A stretch of 64,000 bases of DNA from Osmia lignaria lignaria (Eukaryota > Arthropoda > Insecta > Hymenoptera > Megachilidae), in assembly GCF_051020975.1 (NCBI RefSeq), contig NC_135037.1, forward strand, positions 4,836,001 through 4,900,000, in the 5' to 3' direction. Made by a program: the position numbers and the translations under genes. This document shows positions 24,351 through 36,650 of this stretch, in pieces. The notes beneath the pieces were generated by a model. It searched no databases. It was not told the DNA's origin and saw only the letters and a list, made by a program, of their open reading frames with translations. The first letter of the stretch is position 1. Each line of letters begins with the position of its first letter.

Positions 24351-27300
24351 TATGACAAATCTGAACATAACAGCAATCTCAAATTTTCCTTATTTAAAAA
24401 AGAAAAGACTTTCTCTCAATATATTCACCTTTCGCCTAACGCAAGAAGAAATATGTAATAGCTGTCATCTTCCTTAAAAATCGTCGCTCCCTTTACCATC
24501 TCACCGCTATCTTAGCTTTTCCCCAGCGTTTTCGTAAGAAGTAGACTGTGATCATGCACTAAATCACCGAGTGCTTCTTGTTGCCCCTACCATTCCATGG
24601 TAGAAGTCTGGAACCTCGCGTCGTTCGCCGTGAAATTCCAGAGGAACGAGGAGGAGGAGGATAGAGGAGGACTTGGTCGTGGAAAGCTTAGACCTGTCCT
24701 ACCTCAACGTCAAAGACCGTAGGCTACCCCCTCTTGTTCTACCCTCCTTCTTGCTGTCTTTTCCTGCCACTTCTCCTAGGCCAGCCAACAGCTAAGGCGA
24801 TTTTCCTCCCTGGATCCTTGCCAAGGATTCGAGACGCTTGTGCCGTTACGGTCAACTTTCGATTCCATTCTTACGGTTAATTAAATTTTTACGTCGAGCC
24901 TGATACGTGGCCAGTCTCCGATAGGGATAATGGATGCTGCATAAATTAGTGCAAGCCATGCCCAATCCAAGGATTCAAGAATTTTTATTTTTAAAACATT
25001 TAAAAAAAACGAAACATTCAATTCAAATACCTGGAAGTCCCATGTCCCATCAGACATGATCGAAAATTTGAAAATGAAATTGCATACTAGAACAAAGAAG
25101 CAGGGAAAAGTCCCATGGTGTCGATCCATGAACAGTTCATAACGAATTTATTACACGATCGTGTGCCTGGATAATAAATTGAGTCGGCTAGGTGAAAGGT
25201 TCGACGGGGATTCATCTGGGTAAAGAGGAGAGAAAAAAGCTGAGCCTTAATTGCGAATGGTCCGGAGTCTTTCAGGAACCCGGATATATGCTATATACAG
25301 AGAAGATACCGGCGAAACTGATCCTTCCGTTTAATACCATCGATTCAGGCACACCTATCGCAGCAGGAAAAGTCGACTGGTTCGAGTGGGTACGATCGTT
25401 AAATCCCCGACCTCATCGACGACTTAACCATCCTCGAAGGTGGAAGAGATAGTGGCCATTCAAGCAGCTGAATTAACTCGTTGCCTGAACTGTTTCGAGC
25501 CTGGTAGACGCGACCTTTTATGCTGAGACCCGTTGGAACTGACGTTTCCCATTAAACTTTCCCTAGCCTCGTCACCCTGTCATCATAATTTCATGTTCCG
25601 ATGGATTACTTTAATTCGTAACATGATTTTAACGTTTAGAGTGCGGTCTGTACATTTATAAGCATTCGATGCTCATTTTGAATCAATTTGATATTTAGGA
25701 CGAATTGACAATTTTAGACATTTTCAAATACTTTAAGGAGGTTGGATAATTGTCTAATTATTTAATTATTTTTAGAGGTGTATGGGAATCTCTAAATTTG
25801 GGGTACCCGATATTCTCTAATTATTTCATTAACTATGGATTACCTTTGACCCTTGCAAGATGGGCTATTGAAACAGTAGATAATAATTTATCTATTTCAT
25901 TTTCATTTTCGAAATTTTAGAATATTTCTTTAGACATTATTTTTAAATATGTAAGATTGTTTTATTTATAAGTTAAAACGTCAAAATTTAATCAAAGTAT
26001 CATTATATGCATTTCAAATAGAGGGGAACATAAGGGGGTAAAGATTGACTTGTGTCCTTTACTCAAGGATTCTGTTAATAAAAATAAATTTTCCCTTCTT
26101 TTAAAAAATATTAAAAATGTACTGTATCTCTTTCATATTATTCCTTAATCTAATGTTAAGGGATGTCCAAAGTTTCCCTCAGTTTTTTCAAAAAGCATAA
26201 AACCTGTTTGCTAAGATATTAATACTCTTTATTTTGAAACTTTGTTTAACGTGAATAAATGCAATCAAATTGAAACGAGTTGAATCGATTCAAGATTCAA
26301 GAAAACACCCGAGGAATCCGGTTGCTCAGCAAGGTGTTTATCTCACGAAGCAGGAAGAGGCAAGGATCGCCACGAATCAGGATAATCGAAGGCGACAAGC
26401 GCAATTAATTAAGCTCGATTGCACATTGCTGCGTTAAATAACGTTGCCTAATGAGAGAAATCATTAGAGCCGTACTACGAAGACGAAGCACCTTAGCTCT
26501 TTCCCACCCCTAGTCGATTCACCCTCCTCATTTAAGACGTATTTATCCTCCTTTAATTGCTTGCCTTCGTCCCTTTCGAAGAAATCTATAGAATTCTACA
26601 CATTCTCAATTTGCCAAAGAACACTCCTCGTTTTTGATAGGTTACGCGAATGGGTAATAATGATTTTATGAGCCAGATTGGCATTTAAGGGTGCTTATAA
26701 CAATTATTGGAAATCGAATGGTTAAATGGAATTCCATAGAATGCAATTTCTGACATTTATTCTGGAAAATGTTATTCCTCAGATAATAACTGTACATGGC
26801 TATTGCTAATTCGCATTGTTAAGTAATCAATGAAAATGAGAGGAAAATATAAAAGGATTGTGATTTTATGAAAACCAATGAAATATTATTAATTTCGAAT
26901 TTAATAGCAACTAATACAATTTGTATGACACAATTGTTTGTATAATTACATTATTTTGAATTATAAAAGATTAAAATCATTAACAGCTCATAATAATTTA
27001 AAAAATCAATGAAGTATGTTTGTGTAATTAGTAAAAATAGTACCTACCTATATTATTTAATAAAATCATATTGAATATAAAATATTGAAAATTAATTAAA
27101 TTTTAATATGAATTTTGCACCTCACCGTAAAATCTCCTAAAAAATTATTAAAATTTTGTGTAATTTTCTAAAATCATATCCTAATCATTTTTCAGAAAAT
27201 GAGGATCGTAAATCAATATGAATGTCAATAACAATCTTACCTTCCGTTAACTAGCAATCAAAATGGCCGGTGTATAGCCATCAATGATCCTCGTAGCGGA

Positions 27301-27533
27301 AGTGTTTTATCAAAGGCCTGTAAAAGTCTCGGACACGAGCTGCGCGGATTATTTTCATCGTAAGCCAAGCCATGAAAGTAAGTTTCCGGTACGGTTTAGT
27401 GGCGGCGTAATATCGCTTTATGATTGATATTGTCATTACCTAAAGCCGCGATCGCATCGGAAAAAAGTCGAGGGAAGTGGAGAGGAGTTGCACGTTGAAC
27501 GACTTCTCGTGCGCGCGTGCCGAACAGGAGGAT

Positions 27534-27550
27534 CGTAAAAGACTTTTACG
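27534..27550. repeat. 17-bp inverted repeat in a GC-rich island
   Basis: CGTAAAAG and CTTTTACG flank a single A and form a perfect inverted repeat. It lies inside the GC-rich island at 27240-27670, which also carries TTTATGATTGAT (27418-27429), a Caudal/Hox-Exd-like motif. A related GTAAAAGTCT lies at 27317. It is a possible dimer binding site with no proven role. Confidence 0.35.
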
Positions 27551-27894
27551 TACCCAGCTTCCGGAACGATGGGGCGTAATCTGCGAGGAGTTCCCCGCGG
27601 GTTCGACCTCTATTATGCGAAGGAACCCGTATGGATTTCGAAATGTGCCCGCATAATTTCATGGAACTCACCATCCCTTTGAGCACGCTGTTGTAAAAAT
27701 GAATGGTTAATTTAATTAATTTTTCAATAATTTAACTTGATTCAAATTTGATATTTAAAAAATCAAACGTATTTAGCAAGTTTAGATTTTACATTTTAAA
27801 AATTGATTTATGGAAATAGAAAATCAATCATTTTTTTTAAATTAAAGATTTATTTTTAAAAAGTCATGGCAACTGCAATTATTGAAGTACCTAA

Positions 27895-28027
27895 TCTTTA
27901 TTATTGTTTATATTTTCACGCCACTTTTCAAATACACAAGAACATGGGAAAATATTTTAAATTAAAATAGTAATTAAGAAGACGTATTGCTACAGACACC
28001 TAATTAATTTGTATATCTATTATCTTA
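27895..28027 (+). repeat. dispersed repeat family B, copy 2
   Basis: This is the partner of 5751-5889 in the same orientation, with the shared ordered blocks CCACTTTTC-AATACACA, TGGGAAAATATT, AATAGTAATTAA, CACC-AATT and TCTATT-ATC. The copy has several small gaps relative to the first. Confidence 0.55.
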
Positions 28028-28870
28028 ATTGAAGGTACATACTTAAAAAAATAATTAATATAATTATTTAACATCATAGTACAATTATTGCGAAAATTGG
28101 AATAGTTAATTGTATAACCTGAGTGTTAATTGTAAGAGTTAAACAGTGGTATCAATTAATCAAATATTAAAATCGTCACTTTTGAAAGTAGCGAGTAACA
28201 AAAGGTATGAAACCGTGGTTGGAGGGTAGCTCAACGAGGATGTGCTCGTGAATATTGTAAGAGCATAAGTCCCGGCAGCGTTCCCATGGTCTGCTCTCAA
28301 GAAAACCTTCCATGAACGACACAGAACCGGGACATGAAGAGTTTGCCCTAATGGGAACTGTAATTGAATTACCCCGTACCTTGGGGTTCCATAAATTTAC
28401 TATCGACATACGGTTAGAAGCATCTCGGCCACTCTTGGGATGGCCAATTAAGGTGTTATGGTAACGCGGCTTTATGGACTTACCGTGGATTCGTACTGGA
28501 ATCCATTAACGATACCGCAATTATTCCTGTTACGGCTGACCCAGTAAACGAAGATTCGCGAGGTCGGAATTGAAATTCAGCGAGGAATTGTATCCACACC
28601 GTAAACGCAAGATCCGTATGGATCGCGGATGCGTTTAGTGGGGAGTATGAATTTCATTCGAAGGGGATTAGGGATGGTTTCGGATTCGCTTCCGGGATAG
28701 TGTCCATTTCAGATGGGTTTCAAAGAAGTTATTGAAAACGATTTTAATTTACTGAGTTTAGGTGTAATTTATTGATACTTTGACTCATTACATGAATTAA
28801 TGCCTTATTAATTGAAAATTTATTAATAATTAATAACCTTTTCATTTATTACAAAAATTCATAACTAATT

Positions 28871-28899
28871 ATTTCTTTTCGTTTCTGTTCCAGGTAAGC
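28871..28899 (+). promoter_or_regulatory. candidate recursive (ratchet) splice site
   Basis: A 20-nt pyrimidine-rich tract (28871-28890) is followed by CAG (28891-28893) and directly by GTAAGC (28894-28899). A 3' splice site is thus joined to a 5' splice site with no exon between them. This is the architecture of ratchet points in long insect introns, where the intron is removed in steps. By rough expectation such a combination should be rare in a random window of this size. It would require a plus-strand transcript crossing this point. The +6 base is C rather than the preferred T. Confidence 0.4.
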
Positions 28900-29020
28900 A
28901 CCAAATTTTATTCACAATTTATTATGGTTTATGCATCAGGTCATCAATTGTATGTAAGTACAAAGAAAGTTGATACAAAATTACACAATTAATAATTCAG
29001 TATTATAGTCAATAATATAT

Positions 29021-29044
29021 TTAACCCTTGAACAGCGGAGTCGG
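29021..29044 (-). mobile_element. solo right end of the TTAA-family MITE
   Basis: TTAACCCTTGAACAGCGGAG and the next few bases match the right end of the complete element at 46106-46274 read in reverse (TTAACCCGTGAACAGCGGAG). I found no matching GGCGGACCATGG end within the next 250 bp, so this is a truncated copy. Family D sequence starts about 25 bp downstream, so the two may have been inserted one into the other. Confidence 0.55.
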
Positions 29045-29065
29045 TTGTATATTTATCTTCATCAA

Positions 29066-29125
29066 ACTGTAAGTTTTAAATTGATATATCATAAGTGCTA
29101 TTTCTTAATACTTTGTACCAGATTG
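29066..29125 (+). repeat. dispersed repeat family D, partial copy
   Basis: TTTTAAATTGATATATCATA followed by AGTGCTATTTCTTAATACTT closely matches 59935-59965 (TTTAAATTGATATACCAGAA, then GTGCTATTTTTTTATAATTTT). Only this central block of the repeat can be followed. Confidence 0.5.
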
Positions 29126-32100
29126 CAAAGACCCAAAATCGTCCTCAAAATGACAGTCTCTTTTCAACAAAACTTCTTCCTTCTCCCAGCAACTATTTCA
29201 TACAAAATTTATCCACGGTCAAAATTACGACGGGCACGCGATCGTTGGACGGTTTTGGAAGTTTGGTAACCGGGAACCGATGGTCACCTGTATCTATGTG
29301 TAGCACGAACCCACCCCTTTACCTCTATCTCTCTCGATGCATGCAGAACGTAGAGTTTACGACACGGTGCTTTTAGCGTCCTCTAACAGTCTGCCAGCAA
29401 TCACATTAGTCGCTTGGCCCATCGGTTGCCACATTTAACGCTGGACCAAGTTCCAAAGCGACGGATGTCCGGGTCGTTGGAGCAATCACATACTCCTCTT
29501 CGCTAGATACCTTCGAGAGTTACCTACAATTTTCAGCAACCCTCCGCTCGTCACGGTTCTCCCTTTCTCTCGCGTCACGTTCGATTTCATCCCCTTCGAG
29601 ATCCTCTTCTGCTTTTCTTGCGCCAACTTCCCGCTCGACCCGGCGGATTTTCAGAGTCCAGGGATTTGCTGTCGATCTGTGTTTTTCAACCCCGATTATC
29701 GGCTTTGTTGCGGCTCAGGATCCTTCTAGGTGTCGCGCGTGTCAACCGAAGGCAGCTAACACTTTGCCTGTAAAAGAGAACTTTACGGAGAGTAAACTGT
29801 CCCTTCTTCTGCCTTAGTTGGACCGATGGAATTAAGTGGAGGAAGCATTTTGATGGTAGTTGATTTAAGTTGCACGAAGGATGTTGTTACTGGTATGCAG
29901 TTATTGGTGAAAAGTTTGAACCAGATAAGGCTGGAATTTGCGAATTTGAAGCTAACTTTGGACACTGATTGGTGGACTTTCTATGTGAAAGATTGCGGGG
30001 AAATTGAAAGCGACGAGTAATTCAATCCAAAAATTACTTTTTATTTTCTTTACAAAGGGTATGGGTCATTTGATAGTAGTTCATATTTTTTTTATAAGTG
30101 CTTTGAATTTATTTAAAATTTTTTTCCAGATGCATTATTGTCAAAAAAATTAAAATAGTTAACTGTGCAAAATTCTGTTGAAAAACTAACATTTGAAATT
30201 AAATATTGCTTTTAAATTTAACTGCACGAAAATTGATTGTTTATAAAATATTGCTTGAAAATGTTCAAATTGTTTAAAAATAGAATTGAAAGAATTTATT
30301 GATTCTGCTCCCTTTACCGGAATCGTTTCGCATGAAACGTTCTCCAGCAATAATTCTTTCATGGAAAATATGATTTTCCTCTTCAAAATTTTCCTGCGAT
30401 CATGTATATATCGATCTGAAAAGGGATTAGGAATCACTGCCGGTCGAGATAGGTATTTGAAGGGAGTCAACAGGAAAATTCTTTTCAACGATTTTCAACT
30501 ACCCCTCGTCGTCCCTCCCTTCGAATCCACGGGGTGAAATTTTTCAGGTTACCGTAAAGTCGAGAGTCATGCCGTCTCAATTTCCATCGTTCACCCTTCG
30601 CCTTTGAAATTCAATCCTCTGTTCGTTTATCCATTTTCTTCGAAATATGAGCCGTTTCACTTTCAAAATTTTCTAATGCTCTCGAAACTCTTTTTCCGAA
30701 CATCTCAAAGAAAAAAGAAGAAAATTTCCCAGAAAAACAAACCGCTAGGGACTCGAAGCATTTGATAAGTTACTGTTAGATATTTAAAAGAAAAATTAAT
30801 TTTTATAATTTTAGGAAAAATTACAAATTACAATTTCTATATTTCTGCCAATTATCAAATTAAAAAAGAAACCTCCTTTTATTTATTAAATTTAATTTAT
30901 ACCAGGTCTAATCTAAATTACAACAAGAAAAATAACTTGTAGTAGTTAATACAGTTTTCTCGTAATCCAAACAAGGATTTGGACAGAAACAGAAATTGGT
31001 ATAATTCAAGCGCGAAAATAAGGCAAAAAAGGCGTGGTAAAGAGGGGTGTTTCATTTCATGACGGATGCGGAAGTGTTCAGGGGAGGAGGAAAGACTAGG
31101 TTTTTCACACGTAGGAACGCAACACGCGGTGTTACATAATGTTGTGGCGAGTCGTCGAGTTGCACCGAGTGCCAGGCCGCATTGTGAATTCTCATCGTGG
31201 TCCAAATGTTTGCCCTCTTACTCCTGCTTTCGGTCACTTCAACGACCGAGCTTTCGACCCTTCCTTCCTCACACCCCTTCGTTGGTGGTTGGCTGCAAAA
31301 GAAAAGCGACAAAAGTGTCTACCGTTTCACGTGTTAATTTTCGCACGGTTAACGGTTCACAGGTGGCCGCGTGTATCTCCTGTTTTTCGGCTTCTGTGTT
31401 AACATTTTCTCGGTACACGATTCTGATTTTGCAATGCCAGATATTCAAAGAAATACTACAATAATTACTAAATTTATTCGTTAAAACCTGATTTTAAATA
31501 TGATAGTAAGATTTATTTTTTTAATATATATAGGACTTATTTCTTAATTAAAATAATATTGCAATTTTTTTAGAATTTAATTCTTCGCTTTTTATATGTA
31601 TAAATACCACTGTTTTGCCAATTAATTTTTGCATATTTGCCACAGTGTGTTTTTTTCTAACTAAAAAAATAATATTGGTACTGTGCATATAAGCGAATAA
31701 ATTAGCAAATTTTATAATTATATGATTATATTTTTTTTTTAAATTTCTATATTAATTATTTTCTGTCTTATTTCAAATTCTTCTATAATTTCTTAAAAAT
31801 AAAAAAGAATTATATGACAGTAGTTCAAGTATTCCATTTAAAATCATGAAATAAGGGGTTAAAACAGCAAATAACAGAAATAAACATTCAGTTTCCAGTT
31901 TGGTTTGTTCTGATTGATATGCGAAATGCAAACGAATATCCGCATGTCAACGGAGAATCGAATACATCAGATTGCGGTATCCAAGCAATTTACGAGATTT
32001 CACAAGTCGCAATTGTTCCGTTGATTAAACTGCTGGATCCGATAGATTTCACGGGGCCTTTTAACAGGTGCGCTAGCCACACGAAAGCATGGCGTCGTGA

Positions 32101-33061
32101 CTGGACCCATAAATTCGCAGATAATGATCGCAGTACGTCTGCGTCCATGGGATCTACGGCTCGCTATGGGACCCATAACTTATCCGACACCGTATAGACG
32201 CGTTCACGTTGTTCCTGCTCGCACTGCCGATAATGTATACGCGTTCTGTATGGAACGAATCCGTGGCGGATTTATGAAACGGAAGGGAAATCGCGAGATG
32301 GGTCTTTCCGATCGAATTTCGGGGCCGTCTGGAAATAATAGAAATATGGCTTGCTTCTATGGATTTGTCGTTTGTCTTCGACTTCATGATCACTGACATT
32401 TGGATAGATATGAGATTCTATGCAGTTCGATGTTGATGCCTTTTTAAGATAAATGATACTTTTAATAGTGACTGTCATTATAAATGAATTTAATTAGGTA
32501 ATTGTTATCAAAAATTAGATTAAAGCTTAAAATTTAATTTTAAATTAAGATAAATTCAATTTTTTAATCCTTTCTTGAATTTTGAAATTTTTATTTATTA
32601 TAAATTTATGCTTTATTTACCAGAAATGAAATTGAATATTTAGTTTTCAAATTTAATTTTAAGTAATTGAATCATACATTTATAATAAATAAAAAAGTGA
32701 TTTTGAAATTAATTAATTATGTGCATAGTTAATTATGTAAATCATTTGGTAATGTCCAAATTTACATCAAAACAATTCAGAGAGTCCTTGATCATCATCG
32801 AACTCGTCGACAAAGTATACTTACCTGCTTCTTCTTCAAAAAAGAGCATTCTGTTCTCGCATAGGGAACAAGAAGCGAGCGATTCGTTCCTCGGTAAATA
32901 TTTAATTTTTCATAGTCTTCTACCTTCGATATCCACCGAGACATCCGCGACAAGACGAAGGTGTGGCTGCACGTTGTAGTCCGTTGAAAGTTGTCTCACA
33001 GCAAGTTGACAAAGTGGTCCATGTTCCCATGGACAACGCTCCTTTGGGATTAAAGGATTTC

Positions 33062-33107
33062 CTCTTTCCCTCTCCTGACAGATCTTCTACCAACTACTCT
33101 GGTAGGT
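33062..33107 (+). promoter_or_regulatory. strong 3' splice site, possible 20-nt microexon
   Basis: A pure pyrimidine run, CCTCTTTCCCTCTCCTGACAG in part, ends in AG at 33080-33081. This is one of the best-looking 3' splice sites in the window. Twenty bases later a GTAGGT donor starts at 33102, which would define a 20-nt microexon (33082-33101). A longer exon is also possible. No coding similarity helps decide, and such pairs arise by chance. Confidence 0.2.
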
Positions 33108-35789
33108 TACTCTTGGCCATACTTACGGTCTGTCAGGCATCGACGAACGAGGATATAGTCGGATGATCCTGGCACGTCGCCAAAGCGAAACAAATGCAAA
33201 TTTAATTAGCCAGAAAGCACCGGATAACTCCTCTTTTTTAAGCTACCTTGATCTTTATCTAACAAAGCTACCATATGCAGTGGCTCGAATAGAATGAAAG
33301 AAAATATGCTGTTTGAAAGAAAAAAAGATATTAGGTTGCTGCAATAATGAATTTTGAAATAAAAAAATTTTTACAAAATAGCACAATTTCAATTTTTGAC
33401 GTTCATTGCGGTAATGATAAATGGTAATAAATTGCACGTGGAAAAAGCAGAAAATCCGGTTGCCATCGCTAGTGTTACAAAAGAAAAATAATTCGTCGTT
33501 TTTCAAGATGCATTGCATCGAGATTTGTCACTGTCTGTTAAAATTTCAAAGCCTCGTAAAAGCAATGTAAATGGATATAACGTATGGCCGCGTTATACGG
33601 GTGAGATGGTGGTACACGTCGTGGAAATGTATGATTACTTCATTTGTTAAACGAACCACGAACAGAGATAAGTTTGAGCAATGCTTTAAGCCGAATTTCG
33701 CGTCCCGATAAACAGTCAGTGATCTGAAGCGTTCAGATCAAAATGAATTGTGAGATTAAAAAAGAAAAAAAGATGATATTAACAACAAACATTTAAAGAG
33801 ATAAATAAATGGAAGAAGATTTGACTGAGAAATTATTATAGAGCTATGATAAATCTGAAATATTTGTCTAAAATTAAAAAAAAGATCAAAAATTCAAATT
33901 TTATCACTAATATTTTATTTACCACACTCATTTTCAAAAGTCGAAAATATAAATATTAACATAAAGTAAGTAGGTATTAAAAAAGAAATTAAATATTTGT
34001 TTGATAATGACATTTTAATAATAAAGATATAGATTTTCCACATGTACTTAATCATTTATAAAAATTACAATAGTTATAAATTATTCTTGCAATTATTCAA
34101 GTAGGTCAACAATATTTGTCTCGATATTACAAAAAAAATATTATAATGATACTCCTGATGGAAAAGTTTGGTCCAGGTTGCTTAATCATTCTGAAGGGAG
34201 AAGAAAGGAAATAAAGATAAAGATTCGGCGTGAGAAAAGAAGAGCGAAACATGAAATGGATGATGACGTGGGCGGCACCGAAAGCGTCTGTGAACATCGA
34301 AAGTTAATTACAGCTTACTATCTCAATCGTCGTCGCGCTTCACGACCTTCTTCTTCCCGCCTCGTATCGTTAAGGGTTTTATGTCTTTCTTCATTGTCGC
34401 CCTGCGGCGAAAGAATCCACGGGAAATGAGAAGCCCGACGTCTTTGGCGTCTTTACGCTTTCGTCCCCAGACTAATTCAACGAACATTTTATTGCGAAGC
34501 AACGTGTCGTTTGAAAAATATTGTCAATTAACTTTTTAATTCATTTTTATAAAATCATGACAAATGAACGCGTTGATTGCAACGGTGAAGCTCTTAAAAA
34601 TTTTGTTAGACAATGATTTTATTTGTAGTTTCTCAATATTTTTTATTATTTATATATAAAAGAAAATATTTCTGAAGCACAAATTCGCAAAATGTAAACT
34701 CACTGACAAGTAAAACAAACATGTCAGCCGAGGTTACCAAACATTTCTCTGTTCACAAATATTCTGGATGGATGAAAAATAAAATTCAGCCAACAGGAAT
34801 TCCGGTGACACGGTTTCGGATGATAGGACAGATCGTTATGATCGTCACAGTCGCGTAGATATAATGAATGTCACACTTTCGACCATGATACGTTTGAACG
34901 GCATGATTCTTTGGCCGGTTGCCAGGGTGGGAATTAAATCTGAACAGGGAAAAGCAACCCTGGATTTTCGGGTTAAACGCTTTACTTGTATTTACGTGCA
35001 CACCGATTTCGTTTAATCTTCTTTGCCACGTTATTGAACGAATATATGCGTTTTTCGTTCAAAATGCAACTGCAGCTCTTCAGATATTCGCGTAATTGCG
35101 AGGACTATAATTTTTTGAAAACATTTTTCAAAAGCTGAGTTTTTCTTTGTAATAAAAATCCGCATATGGAAGATTAAATCGTGCAATTTGTTCCGTGCTC
35201 AAAGTATTGAATGCATTTTGCAATTTTTGTTTATTCATTGCAGTATTTTTCTGTATTAGTTTTTTAGACTTCGTCGTTTTTATTACAAATTATTAGGTAT
35301 AAATTAATTCGATGCTTTTAGTATCACATCTTTTTAATTATTATCATTGTGTTAATTAATAATTATCATTGTATATTTGAAAAATGGTGGGAGAAAAGGA
35401 AAGACACAAAATTAATTTGTACACTTAATATATCTAATTTTAAAATTTATAGATTGAATTTTGATGATTACGTACTCCAATTAACATCGCAAACAATTCT
35501 TTGTTTGAGATTCAGTGGTTTGGTAACTAGGTCATCGTGTCATCGACAGATTATGCGGATTAATACCGAATGAATTACATTTATAATGAATCGGTGACCA
35601 TTGTTACTGTGTTCTTCGACCAATCGCTTTACGATTGAACCAGCAAACACATCGACCGCTGTGCCGGTTTAATTAATAACGCTAGGTAATCACCTAGGAA
35701 TTTACTTGAATTTATGTCGAAATTCACGGCACCGGAATATCGCTTGTAATGGTAATTAGAATAGAACGCGGTTCAGTTAGTTTATAAAT

Positions 35790-35793
<4 letters not shown>

Positions 35794-35824
<31 letters not shown>
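35794..35824. repeat. (TA)n microsatellite
   Basis: About 15 uninterrupted TA units (31 bp) are flanked by GTG on both sides. It is a simple sequence repeat and likely polymorphic in length. Confidence 0.95.
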
Positions 35825-35828
<4 letters not shown>

Positions 35829-36395
35829 TGACCCTCTAATTAACAGTTCGCGTGAGTTACGCCGTGCTCGAGATGCCTGACTTTACTTGCAACCAAATGC
35901 AACATGGGTTGCATGCAATTCATGCATTTTTCGTGTTTCTGCAACTGCATTCTCTTCACGATCCTTTGTACGAATAATTCCTGTTTCAGAAATAAATGAT
36001 TGCAAATTATCTTCATCCTTCTGAGGATAGAAATAAACTTTGGTGTTTTAAAGAAAAGAAGATAATTTAAATAGTAATAGACACCGTGACCAGCAACAGA
36101 TCCCCCATATTTCTGCAAGAATGGCACGAGAAATCCGGTAACTGGTAACTTTTTCGATCCCGCCGGAAACGGAAGTTTTCGCGGACGAAGTTAGTCTGCG
36201 GAGCGGTTAATGCAACGCGGAAATATTCAAGGGACAAAAATTCGATGGCAGCTCCCTTTGCTTAGATTTCATCTCCATCCTGGCTACCGTCCAACAAGAC
36301 TCCACACAAAAGAGTATCATGATGTATTGAAAAAAACTACTTTTTTTTTGGTCCGAAACGTTTCTAATGTTGCTAGCAAACATGTTTGTGAATGT

Positions 36396-36434
36396 TGTAC
36401 ACTCGCGATCAAAACAAGCTTTTTTAGGAAAAAT
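36396..36434 (-). repeat. dispersed repeat family C, copy 3
   Basis: On the minus strand this reads TTTTTCCTAAAAAAGCTTGT, then TTTGATCGCGAGTGTACA. It carries the 16-base core identical to the copies at 15645-15660 and 24335-24350. It lies about 120 bp from the hairpin repeat at 36554-36650, and C-rich sequence resembling that hairpin also precedes copy 1, so families C and E may be parts of one element. Confidence 0.6.
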
Positions 36435-36553
36435 AGGAATCGATAAAATACGATATTAATATTCAAAGTAATTTAGAATAAAAATAGTATAATTTTTTAT
36501 TATAACATTTAGCATACCGATAATTGAAAAGTACGAATAATAAAATAAGTGTT

Positions 36554-36650
36554 AATTCAAATTGTCCCGCGTAAACATTTAGATGCAAGTGGTGGGGGGC
36601 GGCTATCCTATACACTTATATATGGGCCGCTTTCCCCTACTTTGTCACTT
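36554..36650 (+). repeat. dispersed repeat family E, copy 1 (foldback)
   Basis: The segment shares ordered blocks with 39708-39815: ATTCAAATT-TCCC-CGTAAAC, TTTA-A-GCAAGTGGTGGG, a TATA-rich centre, TATATGGG and a CTTCCC/TTTCCCC arm. Both copies can fold: GTGG-GGGGCGGC pairs with GCCGC-TTCCCC across a TATA-rich loop. The arms differ in sequence between copies, but pairing is kept in each, which suggests the foldback shape belongs to the repeat. A second small hairpin (CGCC-TAAGG-GGCG) follows at 36660. The class is unknown. Confidence 0.6.

Larger units (their letters stand above)
18470..29000. other. non-coding block with GC-rich islands and dispersed repeats
   Basis: No gene is recognised. 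GC-rich islands lie at about 20330-20720, 22100-22480, 22900-23260, 24590-24800, 25170-25570, 26300-26520, 27240-27670 and 28180-28690. The 24640-24680 stretch is a polypurine tract of repeated GGAGGA. An AT-rich inverted repeat with 9-bp arms and an 8-nt loop lies at 21002-21027. Several frames of 80-140 codons are open in the islands, often on both strands at once, which argues against coding. Mobile-element and repeat copies are listed individually. Confidence 0.55.
29130..36390. other. non-coding block with GC-rich islands
   Basis: No gene is recognised. GC-rich islands lie at about 29200-29790, 30540-30720, 31050-31400, 31920-32330, 32960-33200, 33540-33730, 34180-34450, 34800-35020 and 36130-36340. 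A good 3' splice site occurs at 33080-33081 on the plus strand, and an isolated perfect donor (CAG|GTAAGTATAC) lies on the minus strand at 32815-32827; neither forms a convincing exon. Spacers between islands are very AT-rich. Confidence 0.5.

Noticed and set aside
25192..25452. 86-codon frame with a plausible soluble-protein composition
   Set aside because: It starts at GTG, which is not a normal nuclear start codon, and shows no family resemblance or splice boundaries.
33330..33480. TTAGGTTGCTGCAATAATGAA, reminiscent of mellifera-type mariner ends
   Set aside because: No convincing matching inverted end or transposase fragment follows, so the resemblance is too short to support an element.
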